Shown: piece after piece, positions 49,608 to 57,679 of the stretch
Position numbering within the stretch: the first letter of the stretch is position 1
Layout of the letters: the number at the start of each line of letters is the position of its first letter
Assembly (NCBI RefSeq): GCF_030010625.1
Contig: NZ_JASCXN010000001.1
Coordinates: 310,001 to 374,000 of the forward strand
Reading direction: 5' to 3'
DNA length: 64,000 bases
From: Streptomyces sp. CC208A
GTDB lineage: Bacteria > Actinomycetota > Actinomycetes > Streptomycetales > Streptomycetaceae
The notes under the pieces: generated by a model
What the model saw: the letters and a program-made list of their open reading frames with translations, nothing else
What the model was told of the DNA's origin: nothing
The model's database searches: none
Program-made: the position numbers and the translations under genes

Positions 49608-49630
49608 CTGCAAGAACTGCAAGACCTTGC
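49608..49630. promoter_or_regulatory. CTGCAAG repeats, second MalR-type operator
   Basis: Two CTGCAAG direct repeats (49608-49614, 49617-49623) at 9-bp period; the second forms GCAAG-AC-CTTGC with its neighbour. About 95 bp before malR. Confidence 0.55.
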
Positions 49631-49724
49631 GATACGCGGCGTGATGCCGCCCTCGCGATCCGTCGCGCGATCGGCGCGGGGAACCGGTGGGCAATACGCG
49701 CTGTGACCGGTACAGTCCACTCTC

Positions 49725-50750
49725 ATGACCGCGCGGCTTGCCGACATCGCAGCCCAGGCGGGGGTCAGTGAAGCCACAGTCAGCCGCGTGCTCAACGGCA
49801 AGCCCGGTGTGGCCACGGCCACCCGTGAATCCGTCCTTGCCGCGCTCGACGTGCTCGGTTACGAGCGTCCGGTACGGCTGCGCCAGCGCAGCGCGGGCCT
49901 GGTCGGACTGATCACCCCCGAACTGGACAACCCCATCTTCCCGGCCCTCGCGCAGGTCATCGGGCAGGCCCTGACCCGCCAGGGCTACACCCCGGTGCTC
50001 GCCACCCAGACCCCCGGCGGGTCCACCGAGGACGAGCTCACCGACATGCTGGTGGAGCGCGGGGTGGCCGGCATCATCTTCGTCTCCGGTCTGCACGCGG
50101 ACACCACCGCGGACACCTCCCGCTACGACCAGCTGCGCGGCAAGGGCGTCCCGTACGTCCTCATCAACGGCTTCTCCCCCAAGGTGCAGGCGCCCTTCGT
50201 CTCCCCCGACGACCGGGCCGCGATGCAGCTGGCGGTCACGCACCTCGCCGCCCTCGGCCACACCCGGATCGGCCTCGCCGTCGGACCGAAGCGGTTCGTG
50301 CCGGTGCTCCGCAAGATCGAGGGCTTCCAGAAGGGGATGCGGGACCGGCTCGGTCTCACCCCCGAGGAGTCCGAGGAGCTGATCCAGCACTCCCTGTACA
50401 CCCTGGAGGGCGGCCAGGCCGCCGCCGCGGCCCTGATCTCCAAGGGCTGCACGGCGGTGGTCTGCGCCTCCGACATGATGGCGCTCGGCGCGATCCGCGC
50501 GGCCCGGCAGCAGGGGCTGAACGTGCCGAAGGACGTCTCCGTCGTCGGCTTCGACGACTCCCCGCTCATAGCCTTCACCGACCCGCCGCTGACCACCATC
50601 CGCCAGCCCGTGCAGGCCATGGGCCAGGCGGCGGTGCGGGCGCTCCTGGAAGAGGTGGGCGGCACCCCGGCCCCCCACTCCGAGTTCGTCTTCATGCCGG
50701 AGCTGGTCGTGCGCGGCTCCACGGCCTCGGCCCCTCCGGTCTCCGCGTAG
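49725..50750 (+). CDS. malR: LacI-family repressor of the mal operon
   Basis: 341 aa. HTH RLADIAAQAGVSEATVSRVL and hinge helix VLAALDVLGYERPVRLRQRS are followed by a sugar-binding domain (ERGVAGIIFVSGLHADTTAD; VVGFDDSPLIAFTDPPLTTI). ATG 49725 lies nine bases behind a -10-like TACAGT, so the message has almost no leader. It diverges from malE across the operator region. In Streptomyces MalR (Reg1) represses malEFG and amylase genes. The second LacI at 43337-44383 is a close paralog. Confidence 0.94.
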   Translation: MTARLADIAAQAGVSEATVSRVLNGKPGVATATRESVLAALDVLGYERPVRLRQRSAGLVGLITPELDNPIFPALAQVIGQALTRQGYTPVLATQTPGGSTEDELTDMLVERGVAGIIFVSGLHADTTADTSRYDQLRGKGVPYVLINGFSPKVQAPFVSPDDRAAMQLAVTHLAALGHTRIGLAVGPKRFVPVLRKIEGFQKGMRDRLGLTPEESEELIQHSLYTLEGGQAAAAALISKGCTAVVCASDMMALGAIRAARQQGLNVPKDVSVVGFDDSPLIAFTDPPLTTIRQPVQAMGQAAVRALLEEVGGTPAPHSEFVFMPELVVRGSTASAPPVSA

Positions 50751-50779
50751 TACTTGAGGGGGAGCGGGTGCGCCGTACA

Positions 50780-50804
50780 CCCGACCGAGGGATGATCGGT
50801 CGGG
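50780..50804 (+). terminator. malR terminator
   Basis: CCCGACCGA-GGGATGA-TCGGTCGGG, perfect 9-bp stem, 30 bp past the stop. Confidence 0.65.
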
Positions 50805-50832
50805 GGGCGTTGATCTGGCACACTCTCTGCCC

Positions 50833-51756
50833 ATGGGTGAAACGACCGTGAACAGTTTGGACGACCGGACGACCCCGTCGTCACCCATCGGGGCCGACGG
50901 CCGGTGGGCGTGGCTGGGCGCGCGCAGCCCCCGGCGCCCCCGCATCTGGTTCGAGCTGCTGCTGATCGCGCTCAGCTACTGGGTGTACTCGCTGATCCGC
51001 AACGCGGTGCCGGAGCAGAAGGCCGAGGCGCTGCGGAACGCGGACTGGATCTGGCGGGCCGAGGAGTCCCTGGGGCTCGCCTTCGAGCACGCGGTCAACC
51101 ACGCCGTGAACTCGGTGACCTGGCTCATCGTGACGATGAACTACTACTACGCGACCCTGCACTTCGTCGTCACCATCGGTGTGCTCGTGTGGCTGTACCG
51201 GGGGCACCCGGGCCGTTACGCCGCGTTCCGCACGGTCATCTTCGCCACCACCGCCGTGGCCCTGGTCGGCTACTACCTGTATCCGCTCGCGCCGCCGCGG
51301 CTGATGGAGAACAAGGACTTCATCGACACGGTCCTGGTGCACCACACCTGGGGCTCGATGGCCTCGGGCGACCTGAAGCACGTGTCGAACCAGTACGCGG
51401 CGATGCCGTCGATGCACATCGGCTGGTCGCTGTGGTGCGGGCTGACCATCTTCTTCCTGGCGAAGGTGCCGTGGGCCCGGGTCCTGGGCCTGCTCTACCC
51501 GGCGGCGACTCTGGTCGTGATCGTGGCGACCGCCAACCACTTCTGGCTGGACGCGGTGGGCGGCGTGATCTGCCTCGCCTTCGGCTTCCTGGTCGCCTAC
51601 TTCTGGTACGGCACCTGGCCGCACCGCCTGTCGAAGCAGGTGGAGCCGCTGACGGCGGTCGAGCCGCGGGCCTCCGCCCCCGCGAAGGGGGCCGGTGTGG
51701 CCGCGGACGTCCGTACGGACGCGGACCACGAGGAGCGGGTCGGCTCCGGTACGTGA
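50833..51756 (+). CDS. PAP2-superfamily membrane phosphatase (inositolphosphotransferase-like)
   Basis: 307 aa with about six helices (WFELLLIALSYWVYSLIRN; LHFVVTIGVLVWLYRG; VLGLLYPAATLVVIVAT). The active-site motifs of the PAP2_3 group are present: QYAAMPSMHIGWSLWCG (catalytic His) and ATANHFWLDAVGG (second His). It probably acts on lipid or isoprenoid phosphates at the membrane exterior; Aur1/Ipt1-like transfer is an alternative. The C-terminus is a charged tail. ATG 50833 has no strong Shine-Dalgarno. Substrate unknown. Confidence 0.88.
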   Translation: MGETTVNSLDDRTTPSSPIGADGRWAWLGARSPRRPRIWFELLLIALSYWVYSLIRNAVPEQKAEALRNADWIWRAEESLGLAFEHAVNHAVNSVTWLIVTMNYYYATLHFVVTIGVLVWLYRGHPGRYAAFRTVIFATTAVALVGYYLYPLAPPRLMENKDFIDTVLVHHTWGSMASGDLKHVSNQYAAMPSMHIGWSLWCGLTIFFLAKVPWARVLGLLYPAATLVVIVATANHFWLDAVGGVICLAFGFLVAYFWYGTWPHRLSKQVEPLTAVEPRASAPAKGAGVAADVRTDADHEERVGSGT

Positions 51757-51788
51757 ACCGGGCCGGCCGCCGGAGCGGTCGGCCCGGT
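51757..51788. terminator. Hairpin between convergent genes
   Basis: ACCGGGCCGGCCG and CGGTCGGCCCGGT pair with one G/T wobble around CCGGAG. Confidence 0.7.
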
Positions 51789-51805
51789 GGGGAGGCTCCG
51801 GCCCC

Positions 51806-53002
51806 TCAGGCCAGCGCCTCGGCGCGGGCGGCGTCCCGGAGCTCCTGCCGGGCGACGCGCCGGCGGCGGGAGGGGAGGCCGCCGGTCGGGTTGGCGACGC
51901 CCCAGGTGGCGCCCTTGCAGATGAGCTCCTTGTAGAGGGCGGCGGTCCGGCCGGTGAGGGCCTTCTCCTTGGCCTGGTCGTCGGCGGTGACGAACTGGAT
52001 GAGCCCTTCCTTGCGGCCCAGCGAAACGCACTGCTGGAAGTAGCGGATGGAGACCTTGGGCACCTCGACGCCGGCGAGCCGGGCGGCGAGGGCGTCGGCG
52101 GCCTGCCAGGCCATCGGGACGCCCGAGGCGCAGGACATCCGCAGCGGCTTGCCGCCCGGGCCGAGGGCCATGGCCGCGTCGCCGACGGCGTAGACGTCGG
52201 GGTGGGAGACCGAGCGCATGGTGGCGTCGACCACGATCCGCCCGTCGGGGGCGAGCTCCAGGCCGGTGGCCTCGGCGATGGGGTGGACGGCGAAGCCGGT
52301 GGTCCAGACGGTGACGTCGGCGGGGACGACCGTGCCGTCGGCGGTGGTCACCCGGTCCGCGGCCACGGCGGCGACCGCCTGGTGCTCGTGGACGGTGACG
52401 CCGAGCCGCCGCACGACCTTCCGCAGGTGGCCGCGGCCCTTCTCGGAGAGCCAGTCGCCGAGGGCGGCGCGGGTGACCAGGGCCACGTCGAGGTCGGGGC
52501 GGGTCTCGGCGATCTCGGTCGCGGCCTCCACGCCGGTCAGGCCGCCGCCGACCACCGCCACGGTCCGTCCGGCCCCCAGGGCGGCCAGGCGCTCGCGGAG
52601 CCGGAGGGCGCCGGGGCGGCTGGCGAGCTCGTGGGCGTGGGTGGCGACGCCGGGGACCCCGCCGTGGTTCCAGCCGCTGCCGAGGGCGTAGACGAGGGAG
52701 TCGTACGCCAGCTCCTCGCGTCCGGCGGGGCCGTCCACGGTGACCGCCTTGCGGTCGACGTCGACGGCGGCGACCTGGGCGAGCTTCAGCTCGACGCCGG
52801 TGCCGGCGAACATCTCGGCGAAGGGGCGGTGGCGGAGCTCCTGGCCGGCCGCGAGCTGGTGCAGGCGGACCCGCTCGACGAAGTCGGGCTCGGGGTTGAC
52901 GAGGGTGATGCTCACGTCCGCGCGGTGCAGTCGGCGGGCGAGGCGGCCCGCCGCGACGGCTCCGGTGTAGCCGGCTCCGAGGACGACGATGCGGTGCTGC
53001 AT
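51806..53002 (-). CDS. FAD-dependent NADH dehydrogenase (Ndh)-like oxidoreductase
   Basis: 398 aa. Two dinucleotide folds: FAD motif HRIVVLGAGYTGAVAAGRLA and NAD motif RTVAVVGGGLTGVEAATEIA. DVYAVGDAAMALG is the C-terminal FAD motif. This is the pyridine-nucleotide-disulfide/type II NADH dehydrogenase fold, but without the usual C-terminal membrane helix. It follows an ECF41 sigma gene by 127 bp; ECF41 genes are habitually next to their target, an oxidoreductase, so this is probably the sigma factor's main target. A Crp-like palindrome lies in the gap. Electron acceptor unknown. Confidence 0.9.
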   Translation of the reverse strand: MQHRIVVLGAGYTGAVAAGRLARRLHRADVSITLVNPEPDFVERVRLHQLAAGQELRHRPFAEMFAGTGVELKLAQVAAVDVDRKAVTVDGPAGREELAYDSLVYALGSGWNHGGVPGVATHAHELASRPGALRLRERLAALGAGRTVAVVGGGLTGVEAATEIAETRPDLDVALVTRAALGDWLSEKGRGHLRKVVRRLGVTVHEHQAVAAVAADRVTTADGTVVPADVTVWTTGFAVHPIAEATGLELAPDGRIVVDATMRSVSHPDVYAVGDAAMALGPGGKPLRMSCASGVPMAWQAADALAARLAGVEVPKVSIRYFQQCVSLGRKEGLIQFVTADDQAKEKALTGRTAALYKELICKGATWGVANPTGGLPSRRRRVARQELRDAARAEALA

Positions 53003-53097
53003 GACCGTGCTCCTGTCTGCGCGGGGTCCGCGCCGTTTCTCCGGTGTGGTTGCGCACCTTGAACCGGACGGCCCCGCGTTTCCTGACAGGATTCGGA

Positions 53098-53113
53098 TGT
53101 GACCTGCGTCACA
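53098..53113. promoter_or_regulatory. Crp-type palindrome
   Basis: TGTGACCTGCGTCACA, perfect TGTGAC-N4-GTCACA. It fits the streptomycete Crp consensus GTG-N6-GNCAC as I recall it. It lies about 100 bp before the FAD oxidoreductase start and 17 bp past the ECF stop. Binding is inferred. Confidence 0.55.
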
Positions 53114-53129
53114 CACCCCGGGGAGGGTG

Positions 53130-54068
53130 TCAGAAGGCGTACAGAGGGGCCTCCTCGTGCCCCTCGGCCGCCCAGCGCGCGGTGGCGCGGTCCAGCTTGT
53201 CGGGGTTGACCTGGCTGCGGACGGCGACGATGCCGTCCGGGGTGACCTCCAGGCAGGTGATCCCGATGACCCGGCCGTCCACGACGGCGACGAGCGCGGG
53301 CTCGCCGTTGGCGGTGGAGGCGTAGAAGTCGGGCGAGCCGCCGACCAGGGCCCGCTTGGCGTCGCTCGGCCTGAAGAGGCCGCGCAGGAAGGTGGCGACC
53401 GCACGCGCCCCCTCGAAGGCGCGGGCGCGGGCAGGGACCTTGCCGCCGCCGTCGCCGATGGCGGCGGCGTCCTGGGTGAGCAGCCGGACGAGGGGTTCGG
53501 TACGGCCGCTGGTGGCGGCGGCCAGGAACTCCTCGACGATCCTGCGGGCCTCGGCCTCGTCGATCTCGGTGCGGGCCCTGCCGTCCGCGACGTGCTTCTT
53601 GGCCCGGTGGTAGGTCTGCTGGCTGGCGGCCTCGCTGATGTCGAGGATCTCGGCGATCTCCCGGTGCGGGTAGTCGAAGGCCTCGCGGAGCACGTACACC
53701 GCCCGCTCGTTCGGCGACAGGCGCTCCAGGAGGACGAGGACGGCGTACGAGACGGACTCGCGCTGCTCGGCGGTGTCGGCGGGGCCGAGCATCGGGTCGC
53801 CGGTGAGCAGCGGCTCGGGGAGCCACTGGCCCACGTAGGTCTCGCGGCGGGCGCGGGCCGAGGTGAGCTGGTTGAGGCAGAGGTGGGTGAGGACCTTGGT
53901 GAGCCATGCCTCGGGCACCTCGATGCGGCCGGTGTCGGCGGCCTGCCAGCGCAGGAAGGTCTCCTGCACGGCGTCCTCGGCCTCGCTCGACGAGCCGAGC
54001 ATCCGGTAGGCGATGGCCTCCAGGCGGGGCCGCGCCGCCTCGAACCGGTCGACGTCACTCAGGGTCAT
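53130..54068 (-). CDS. ECF41-type RNA polymerase sigma factor
   Basis: 312 aa. Sigma region 2 (AYRMLGSSSEAEDAVQETFL) and region 4 (LSPNERAVYVLREAFDYPHR, EIAEILDISEAASQQTYHRA) are followed by an extra SnoaL-like C-terminal domain. The ECF41 marks are all present: WLPEPL, DGGGK and NPDKL. In ECF41 proteins the extension regulates activity in place of an anti-sigma factor. The stop is followed 127 bp later by the oxidoreductase typical of its genomic partners. No anti-sigma gene adjoins. ATG 54068 is the start; glnE ends just upstream of it. Confidence 0.94.
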   Translation of the reverse strand: MTLSDVDRFEAARPRLEAIAYRMLGSSSEAEDAVQETFLRWQAADTGRIEVPEAWLTKVLTHLCLNQLTSARARRETYVGQWLPEPLLTGDPMLGPADTAEQRESVSYAVLVLLERLSPNERAVYVLREAFDYPHREIAEILDISEAASQQTYHRAKKHVADGRARTEIDEAEARRIVEEFLAAATSGRTEPLVRLLTQDAAAIGDGGGKVPARARAFEGARAVATFLRGLFRPSDAKRALVGGSPDFYASTANGEPALVAVVDGRVIGITCLEVTPDGIVAVRSQVNPDKLDRATARWAAEGHEEAPLYAF

Positions 54069-54093
54069 GGGCGTGCCGCGATCGTAACCGGCG

Positions 54094-54127
54094 GGGCGCG
54101 GCACGGCACGGGAGCCGTGCCGCGCCC
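54094..54127 (-). terminator. glnE terminator
   Basis: GGGCGCGGCACGGC and its exact 14-bp complement around ACGGGA, immediately after the glnE stop and 26 bp before the ECF gene start. Confidence 0.8.
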
Positions 54128-54132
54128 AACCC

Positions 54133-57120
54133 TCAGGCGCCGTAGAAGAGTTCGTCGACGACGGCGCGGGCGCGTCGGGTGATCCGGCGGTAGTCGTCGA
54201 CCATTTCCCCGACATGGCCAGGGCCGTACCCCAAGTACCGTCCCACGGCGGCCAGTTCCCGGGGATCGGTGGGGAAGGTGTCGCCGGGGCGGCCGCGGAC
54301 CAGCATGACCGCGTTGCGCACCCGGGTGGCGAGGACCCACGCCTCGTCGAGGGTCTGCGCCTCCTCCGTGCCGATGAGGCCGGCGGCGCGGGCCGCAAAG
54401 AGCGCGGCGCGGGTGCGGGTGGTGCGCAGGCCCGGTTCGGCCCAGCCGTGCCGCATCTGCAGCAGCTGGACGGTCCACTCCACGTCGCTGAGGCCGCCGC
54501 GGCCCAGCTTGGTGTGGAGGGTCGGGTCGGCGCCGCGGGGCAGCCGCTCGGACTCCATGCGGGCCTTGAGGCGGCGGATCTCGCGGACCGCGTCCTCGCC
54601 GAGGCCCTCGGCGGGGTAGCGGAGCGGGTCGACCAGCTCGACGAACCGCCGGCCGAGGCCGGCGTCGCCCGCCAGGGGCGCGGCGCGGAGCAGGGCCTGG
54701 GCCTCCCAGACGAGCGACCAGCGGCGGTAGTAGGCCGCGTAGGAGGCGAGGGTGCGGACCACGGGGCCGCTCCTGCCCTCCGGGCGCAGGTCCGTGTCGA
54801 TGAGCAACGGCGGGTCGGTGGTGGGCAGTTGGAGGAGCCTGCGCATCTCGGCGACCACCTGGGCCGCGGCCTTGGCGGCCTCCTGCTCGTCCACGCCCTC
54901 GCGCGGCTCGTGCACGAAGAGGACGTCGGCGTCGGAGCCGTAGCCGAGCTCGTGCCCGCCGAAGCGGCCCATGCCGATCACCGCGAAGCGGGTGGGGAGC
55001 TCCTCGCCCCAGCCGGCGCGCACGGCGGCCCGCAGGGCGCCGGCGATCGTGGCGGCGTTGATGTCGGTGACGGCCTCGCCGACCCGGTCGACCAGGGCGC
55101 CCGGGTCGGAGGTGCGGGGGCTGTCCTCGGTGCCGTACGAGTCGATGAGGTCGGCGGCGGCGGTACGGAACAGCTCGCGGCGGCGCACCCCGCGCGCGGC
55201 GGCGACGGCCTGCTCGGCGTCGTCCGCGCGGTTCACCGCGGCGAGCACCTCCTGCTCCAGGTGGTCCCGGCCGCGCGGCTTCAGCCCCTCGGGGTCGCCG
55301 AGTATGGCGACGGCCTCGGGGGCGCGCAGCAGCAGGTCGGGGGCGAGCCGGCCGGCCGAGAGGACCCGGGCCAGGTTCTCGGCGGCGGCGCCTTCGTCGC
55401 GGAGCAGCCGCAGGTACCAGGGGGTCTTGCCGAGGGCGTCGGAGACCTTGCGGAAGCCGAGGAGCCCGGCGTCCGGGTCGGCGGAGTCCGCGAACCAGCC
55501 GAGCAGCACCGGCAGCAGGGTCCGCTGGATGGCGGCCTTGCGGCTGACGCCGGAGGCCAGCGCCTCCAGGTGGCGCAGGGCGGCGGCGGGGTCGGCGTAC
55601 CCGAGGGCTTCGAGGCGCTGCCCCGCCGCCTTGGGGCTGAGCCGGATCTCGCCGGGGGCGAGCTGGGCGACGGCGTCGAGCAGCGGGCGGTAGAAGATCT
55701 TCTCGTGGAGGCGGCGGACGACGGCCGCGTGCCGCTTCCACTCCTTGTTCAGGGCGGCGACCGGGTCGGTGCGCAGACCGAGGGAGCGGCCGAGGCGGCG
55801 CAGGTCCTCCTCGCCCTCCGGGACGAGGTGGGTGCGGCGCAGCCGGTACAGCTGGATACGGTGCTCCATCGCGCGCAGGAAGCGGTACGCGTCGCCCAGC
55901 TGGGCCGCGTCGGCGCGGCCGACGTAACCGCCGGCGGCGAGGGCGGCGAGCGCGTCCAGGGTGGAGCCGCCGCGCAGGGTCGCGTCGCTGCGGCCGTGCA
56001 CCAGCTGGAGCAGCTGGACGGCGAACTCGACGTCCCTGAGGCCGCCGGGGCCGAGCTTCAGCTCGCGGTCGACCTGGGCGACGGGGATGTTGTCGACGAC
56101 CCGGCGGCGCATGGCCTGCACGTCGGTGACGAAGTTCTCCCGCTCGGCGGCCTGCCAGACCATCGGGGAGACGGCGTCGATGTACGCGCTCCCCAGCGCG
56201 GGGTCGCCGGCGACGGCCCGCGCCTTCAGGAGTGCCTGGAACTCCCAGGTCTTCGCCCACCGCTGGTAGTAGGCCAGGTGGGAGGAGAGGGTGCGGACCA
56301 GCGGCCCGTTGCGGCCCTCGGGGCGGAGGTTGGCGTCGACCGGCCAGATGGTGCCCTCGACGGTGGTCTCGGAGCAGATCCGCATGAGGTGGGAGGCGAG
56401 CCGGGTCGCGGCCTGGAGCGCCTTGCCTTCGTCGGCGCCCTCGACGGGCTCTCCCACGAAGATCACGTCGACGTCGGAGACGTAGTTCAGCTCGTGGCCG
56501 CCGCACTTGCCCATCGCGATCACCGCGAGCCGGCACTGGGCGGCGTCGGCGGGCGCGGCGGCCTCCGCGAGGGCGAGCGCGGCCCGCAGGGTGGCGGTGG
56601 CCAGGTCGGCCAGTTCGGCGGCCGTCTGGGCGACGTCGGTGGTGCCGCACACGTCCCGGGCCGCTATCCCGAGCAGACAGCGCCGGTAGGCGACCCGCAG
56701 CGCCACCGGGTCGTCGGCCTCCGCGAGCCCCCGCTCGAACTCGGCGACCCCCGGGTGCAGGTCCACCGCCTCGTAGGTGACCAGCGTCTCCCAGTCCCTC
56801 GGATGCCGGGCCAGATGGTCCCCCAGCGCCTCCGAGGCCCCGAGCACCCCGAGCAGCCGGTCGCGGAAGGGCTTGGCCGACAGCAGCGTGGTGGTGAGCG
56901 TCTGCCGCTCGGTCGCGGGCTGCGCCTCGACCAGCCGCACGAGCCCGCGCAGCGCGAGATCGGGATCGGCGGTGGCACCGAGCGCGTCGAGCAGCACGGG
57001 GTCCCCACGGAGCGCGGCGAGCTCGGGCAGATCGAGCAGCCGCTCGGCCCCGGAAGGATCGGTGAACCCGTGCCGCAGCAGCCGGGAGAACGTACTGCTC
57101 CTGCGCCCCGGCACCGTCAT
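54133..57120 (-). CDS. glnE: Glutamine synthetase adenylyltransferase/deadenylase
   Basis: 995 aa, the usual size. It has two nucleotidyltransferase domains, each with the G-x-D-x-D pattern: NYVSDVDVIFVGEP (deadenylylating half) and GYGSDADVLFVHEP (adenylylating half). The conserved DLRPEGRNGPLVRTL and DLRPEGRSGPVVRTL follow each. ATG 57120 is chosen because upstream sequence is unlike GlnE. It modifies the Tyr in [10 protein letters not shown] of GlnA (19265-20686). In Streptomyces GlnE answers to the PII-type protein GlnK. The upstream gap is repetitive and no clear promoter was found. Confidence 0.96.
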   Translation of the reverse strand: MTVPGRRSSTFSRLLRHGFTDPSGAERLLDLPELAALRGDPVLLDALGATADPDLALRGLVRLVEAQPATERQTLTTTLLSAKPFRDRLLGVLGASEALGDHLARHPRDWETLVTYEAVDLHPGVAEFERGLAEADDPVALRVAYRRCLLGIAARDVCGTTDVAQTAAELADLATATLRAALALAEAAAPADAAQCRLAVIAMGKCGGHELNYVSDVDVIFVGEPVEGADEGKALQAATRLASHLMRICSETTVEGTIWPVDANLRPEGRNGPLVRTLSSHLAYYQRWAKTWEFQALLKARAVAGDPALGSAYIDAVSPMVWQAAERENFVTDVQAMRRRVVDNIPVAQVDRELKLGPGGLRDVEFAVQLLQLVHGRSDATLRGGSTLDALAALAAGGYVGRADAAQLGDAYRFLRAMEHRIQLYRLRRTHLVPEGEEDLRRLGRSLGLRTDPVAALNKEWKRHAAVVRRLHEKIFYRPLLDAVAQLAPGEIRLSPKAAGQRLEALGYADPAAALRHLEALASGVSRKAAIQRTLLPVLLGWFADSADPDAGLLGFRKVSDALGKTPWYLRLLRDEGAAAENLARVLSAGRLAPDLLLRAPEAVAILGDPEGLKPRGRDHLEQEVLAAVNRADDAEQAVAAARGVRRRELFRTAAADLIDSYGTEDSPRTSDPGALVDRVGEAVTDINAATIAGALRAAVRAGWGEELPTRFAVIGMGRFGGHELGYGSDADVLFVHEPREGVDEQEAAKAAAQVVAEMRRLLQLPTTDPPLLIDTDLRPEGRSGPVVRTLASYAAYYRRWSLVWEAQALLRAAPLAGDAGLGRRFVELVDPLRYPAEGLGEDAVREIRRLKARMESERLPRGADPTLHTKLGRGGLSDVEWTVQLLQMRHGWAEPGLRTTRTRAALFAARAAGLIGTEEAQTLDEAWVLATRVRNAVMLVRGRPGDTFPTDPRELAAVGRYLGYGPGHVGEMVDDYRRITRRARAVVDELFYGA

Positions 57121-57679
57121 CTCCGCCGCTCCCTCCAGCCACACGCCCGAACGGATCGAGCCTATCCGCAGCGACGGGAGCGGGCGTGCGGGACGGGGGT
57201 TCCTGGCGGAGGTGGTGCGCCTTCCCGGGGTGGGTGGTCCGCCCTCCCGGCGCAAGGGGGGCCTGCCGACGGGACCCCTCCCGGAACGGGGGCGACGGCC
57301 TTCCGGCGCCGGGGGACGCCCTCCCGGAACGGGGGTGCACTGCCGGCACGGAAGTGCACCCCGGCACGGAGACGCGAGCCCTCCCCGCACAAGGGCAGCG
57401 CCCCGGTGCGAAGGCGGAGCCTCCCGGTGCAGGGCCGCAGGGGCTGCACGCCCTTCGGGAGGGGGGCGCGTGCCCTCCGGGAAGGGGCGGGAAAGGCGTG
57501 ATCGTCTGCCCGGATCCGGTACGGATCACACGTGACCTCGGGCACATCGGGCCCTTTTGGGAACCCGTCCGGCGCTTCGGCCCTGTACCCATGTGAGTCG
57601 TTCGTCCCGTCGCCGTCGCCGTCACGGACGCCCGTCGCCCTCGGCGCGCACCGCGTCGCCCCGGTAGAGAAAGCCTCCC
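57121..57679. other. 559-bp GC-rich intergenic region with degenerate repeats and an operator-like dyad
   Basis: No gene is convincing. 57180-57500 contains degenerate copies of CCTCCCGGAACGGGGG and GGCACGGA-type strings. GATCCG-GTA-CGGATC (57513-57527) is a perfect palindrome about 150 bp before the PIG-L gene. Long open frames crossing this region are low-complexity Pro/Arg and look non-coding. Confidence 0.5.
57513..57527. promoter_or_regulatory. Candidate operator upstream of the PIG-L gene
   Basis: GATCCG-GTA-CGGATC, perfect palindrome. No regulator assigned. Confidence 0.35.

Larger units (their letters stand above)
49290..49724. other. 435-bp malE/malR divergent control region
   Basis: No gene. 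It holds the dyad CCTTGC-N11-GCAAGG (49410-49432) on the malE side and CTGCAAG direct repeats plus GCAAG-AC-CTTGC (49608-49630) on the malR side. A weak malE promoter may be TTTCGG-N17-TACGTT on the minus strand. A malR -10, TACAGT (49711-49716), lies nine bases before its ATG. Confidence 0.65.

Noticed and set aside
53067..53088. ECF41-type promoter TGTCA...CGTC before the oxidoreductase
   Set aside because: The spacing between the elements is about five bases shorter than the remembered TGTCACA-N16-CGTC consensus, so it was not annotated as a promoter.
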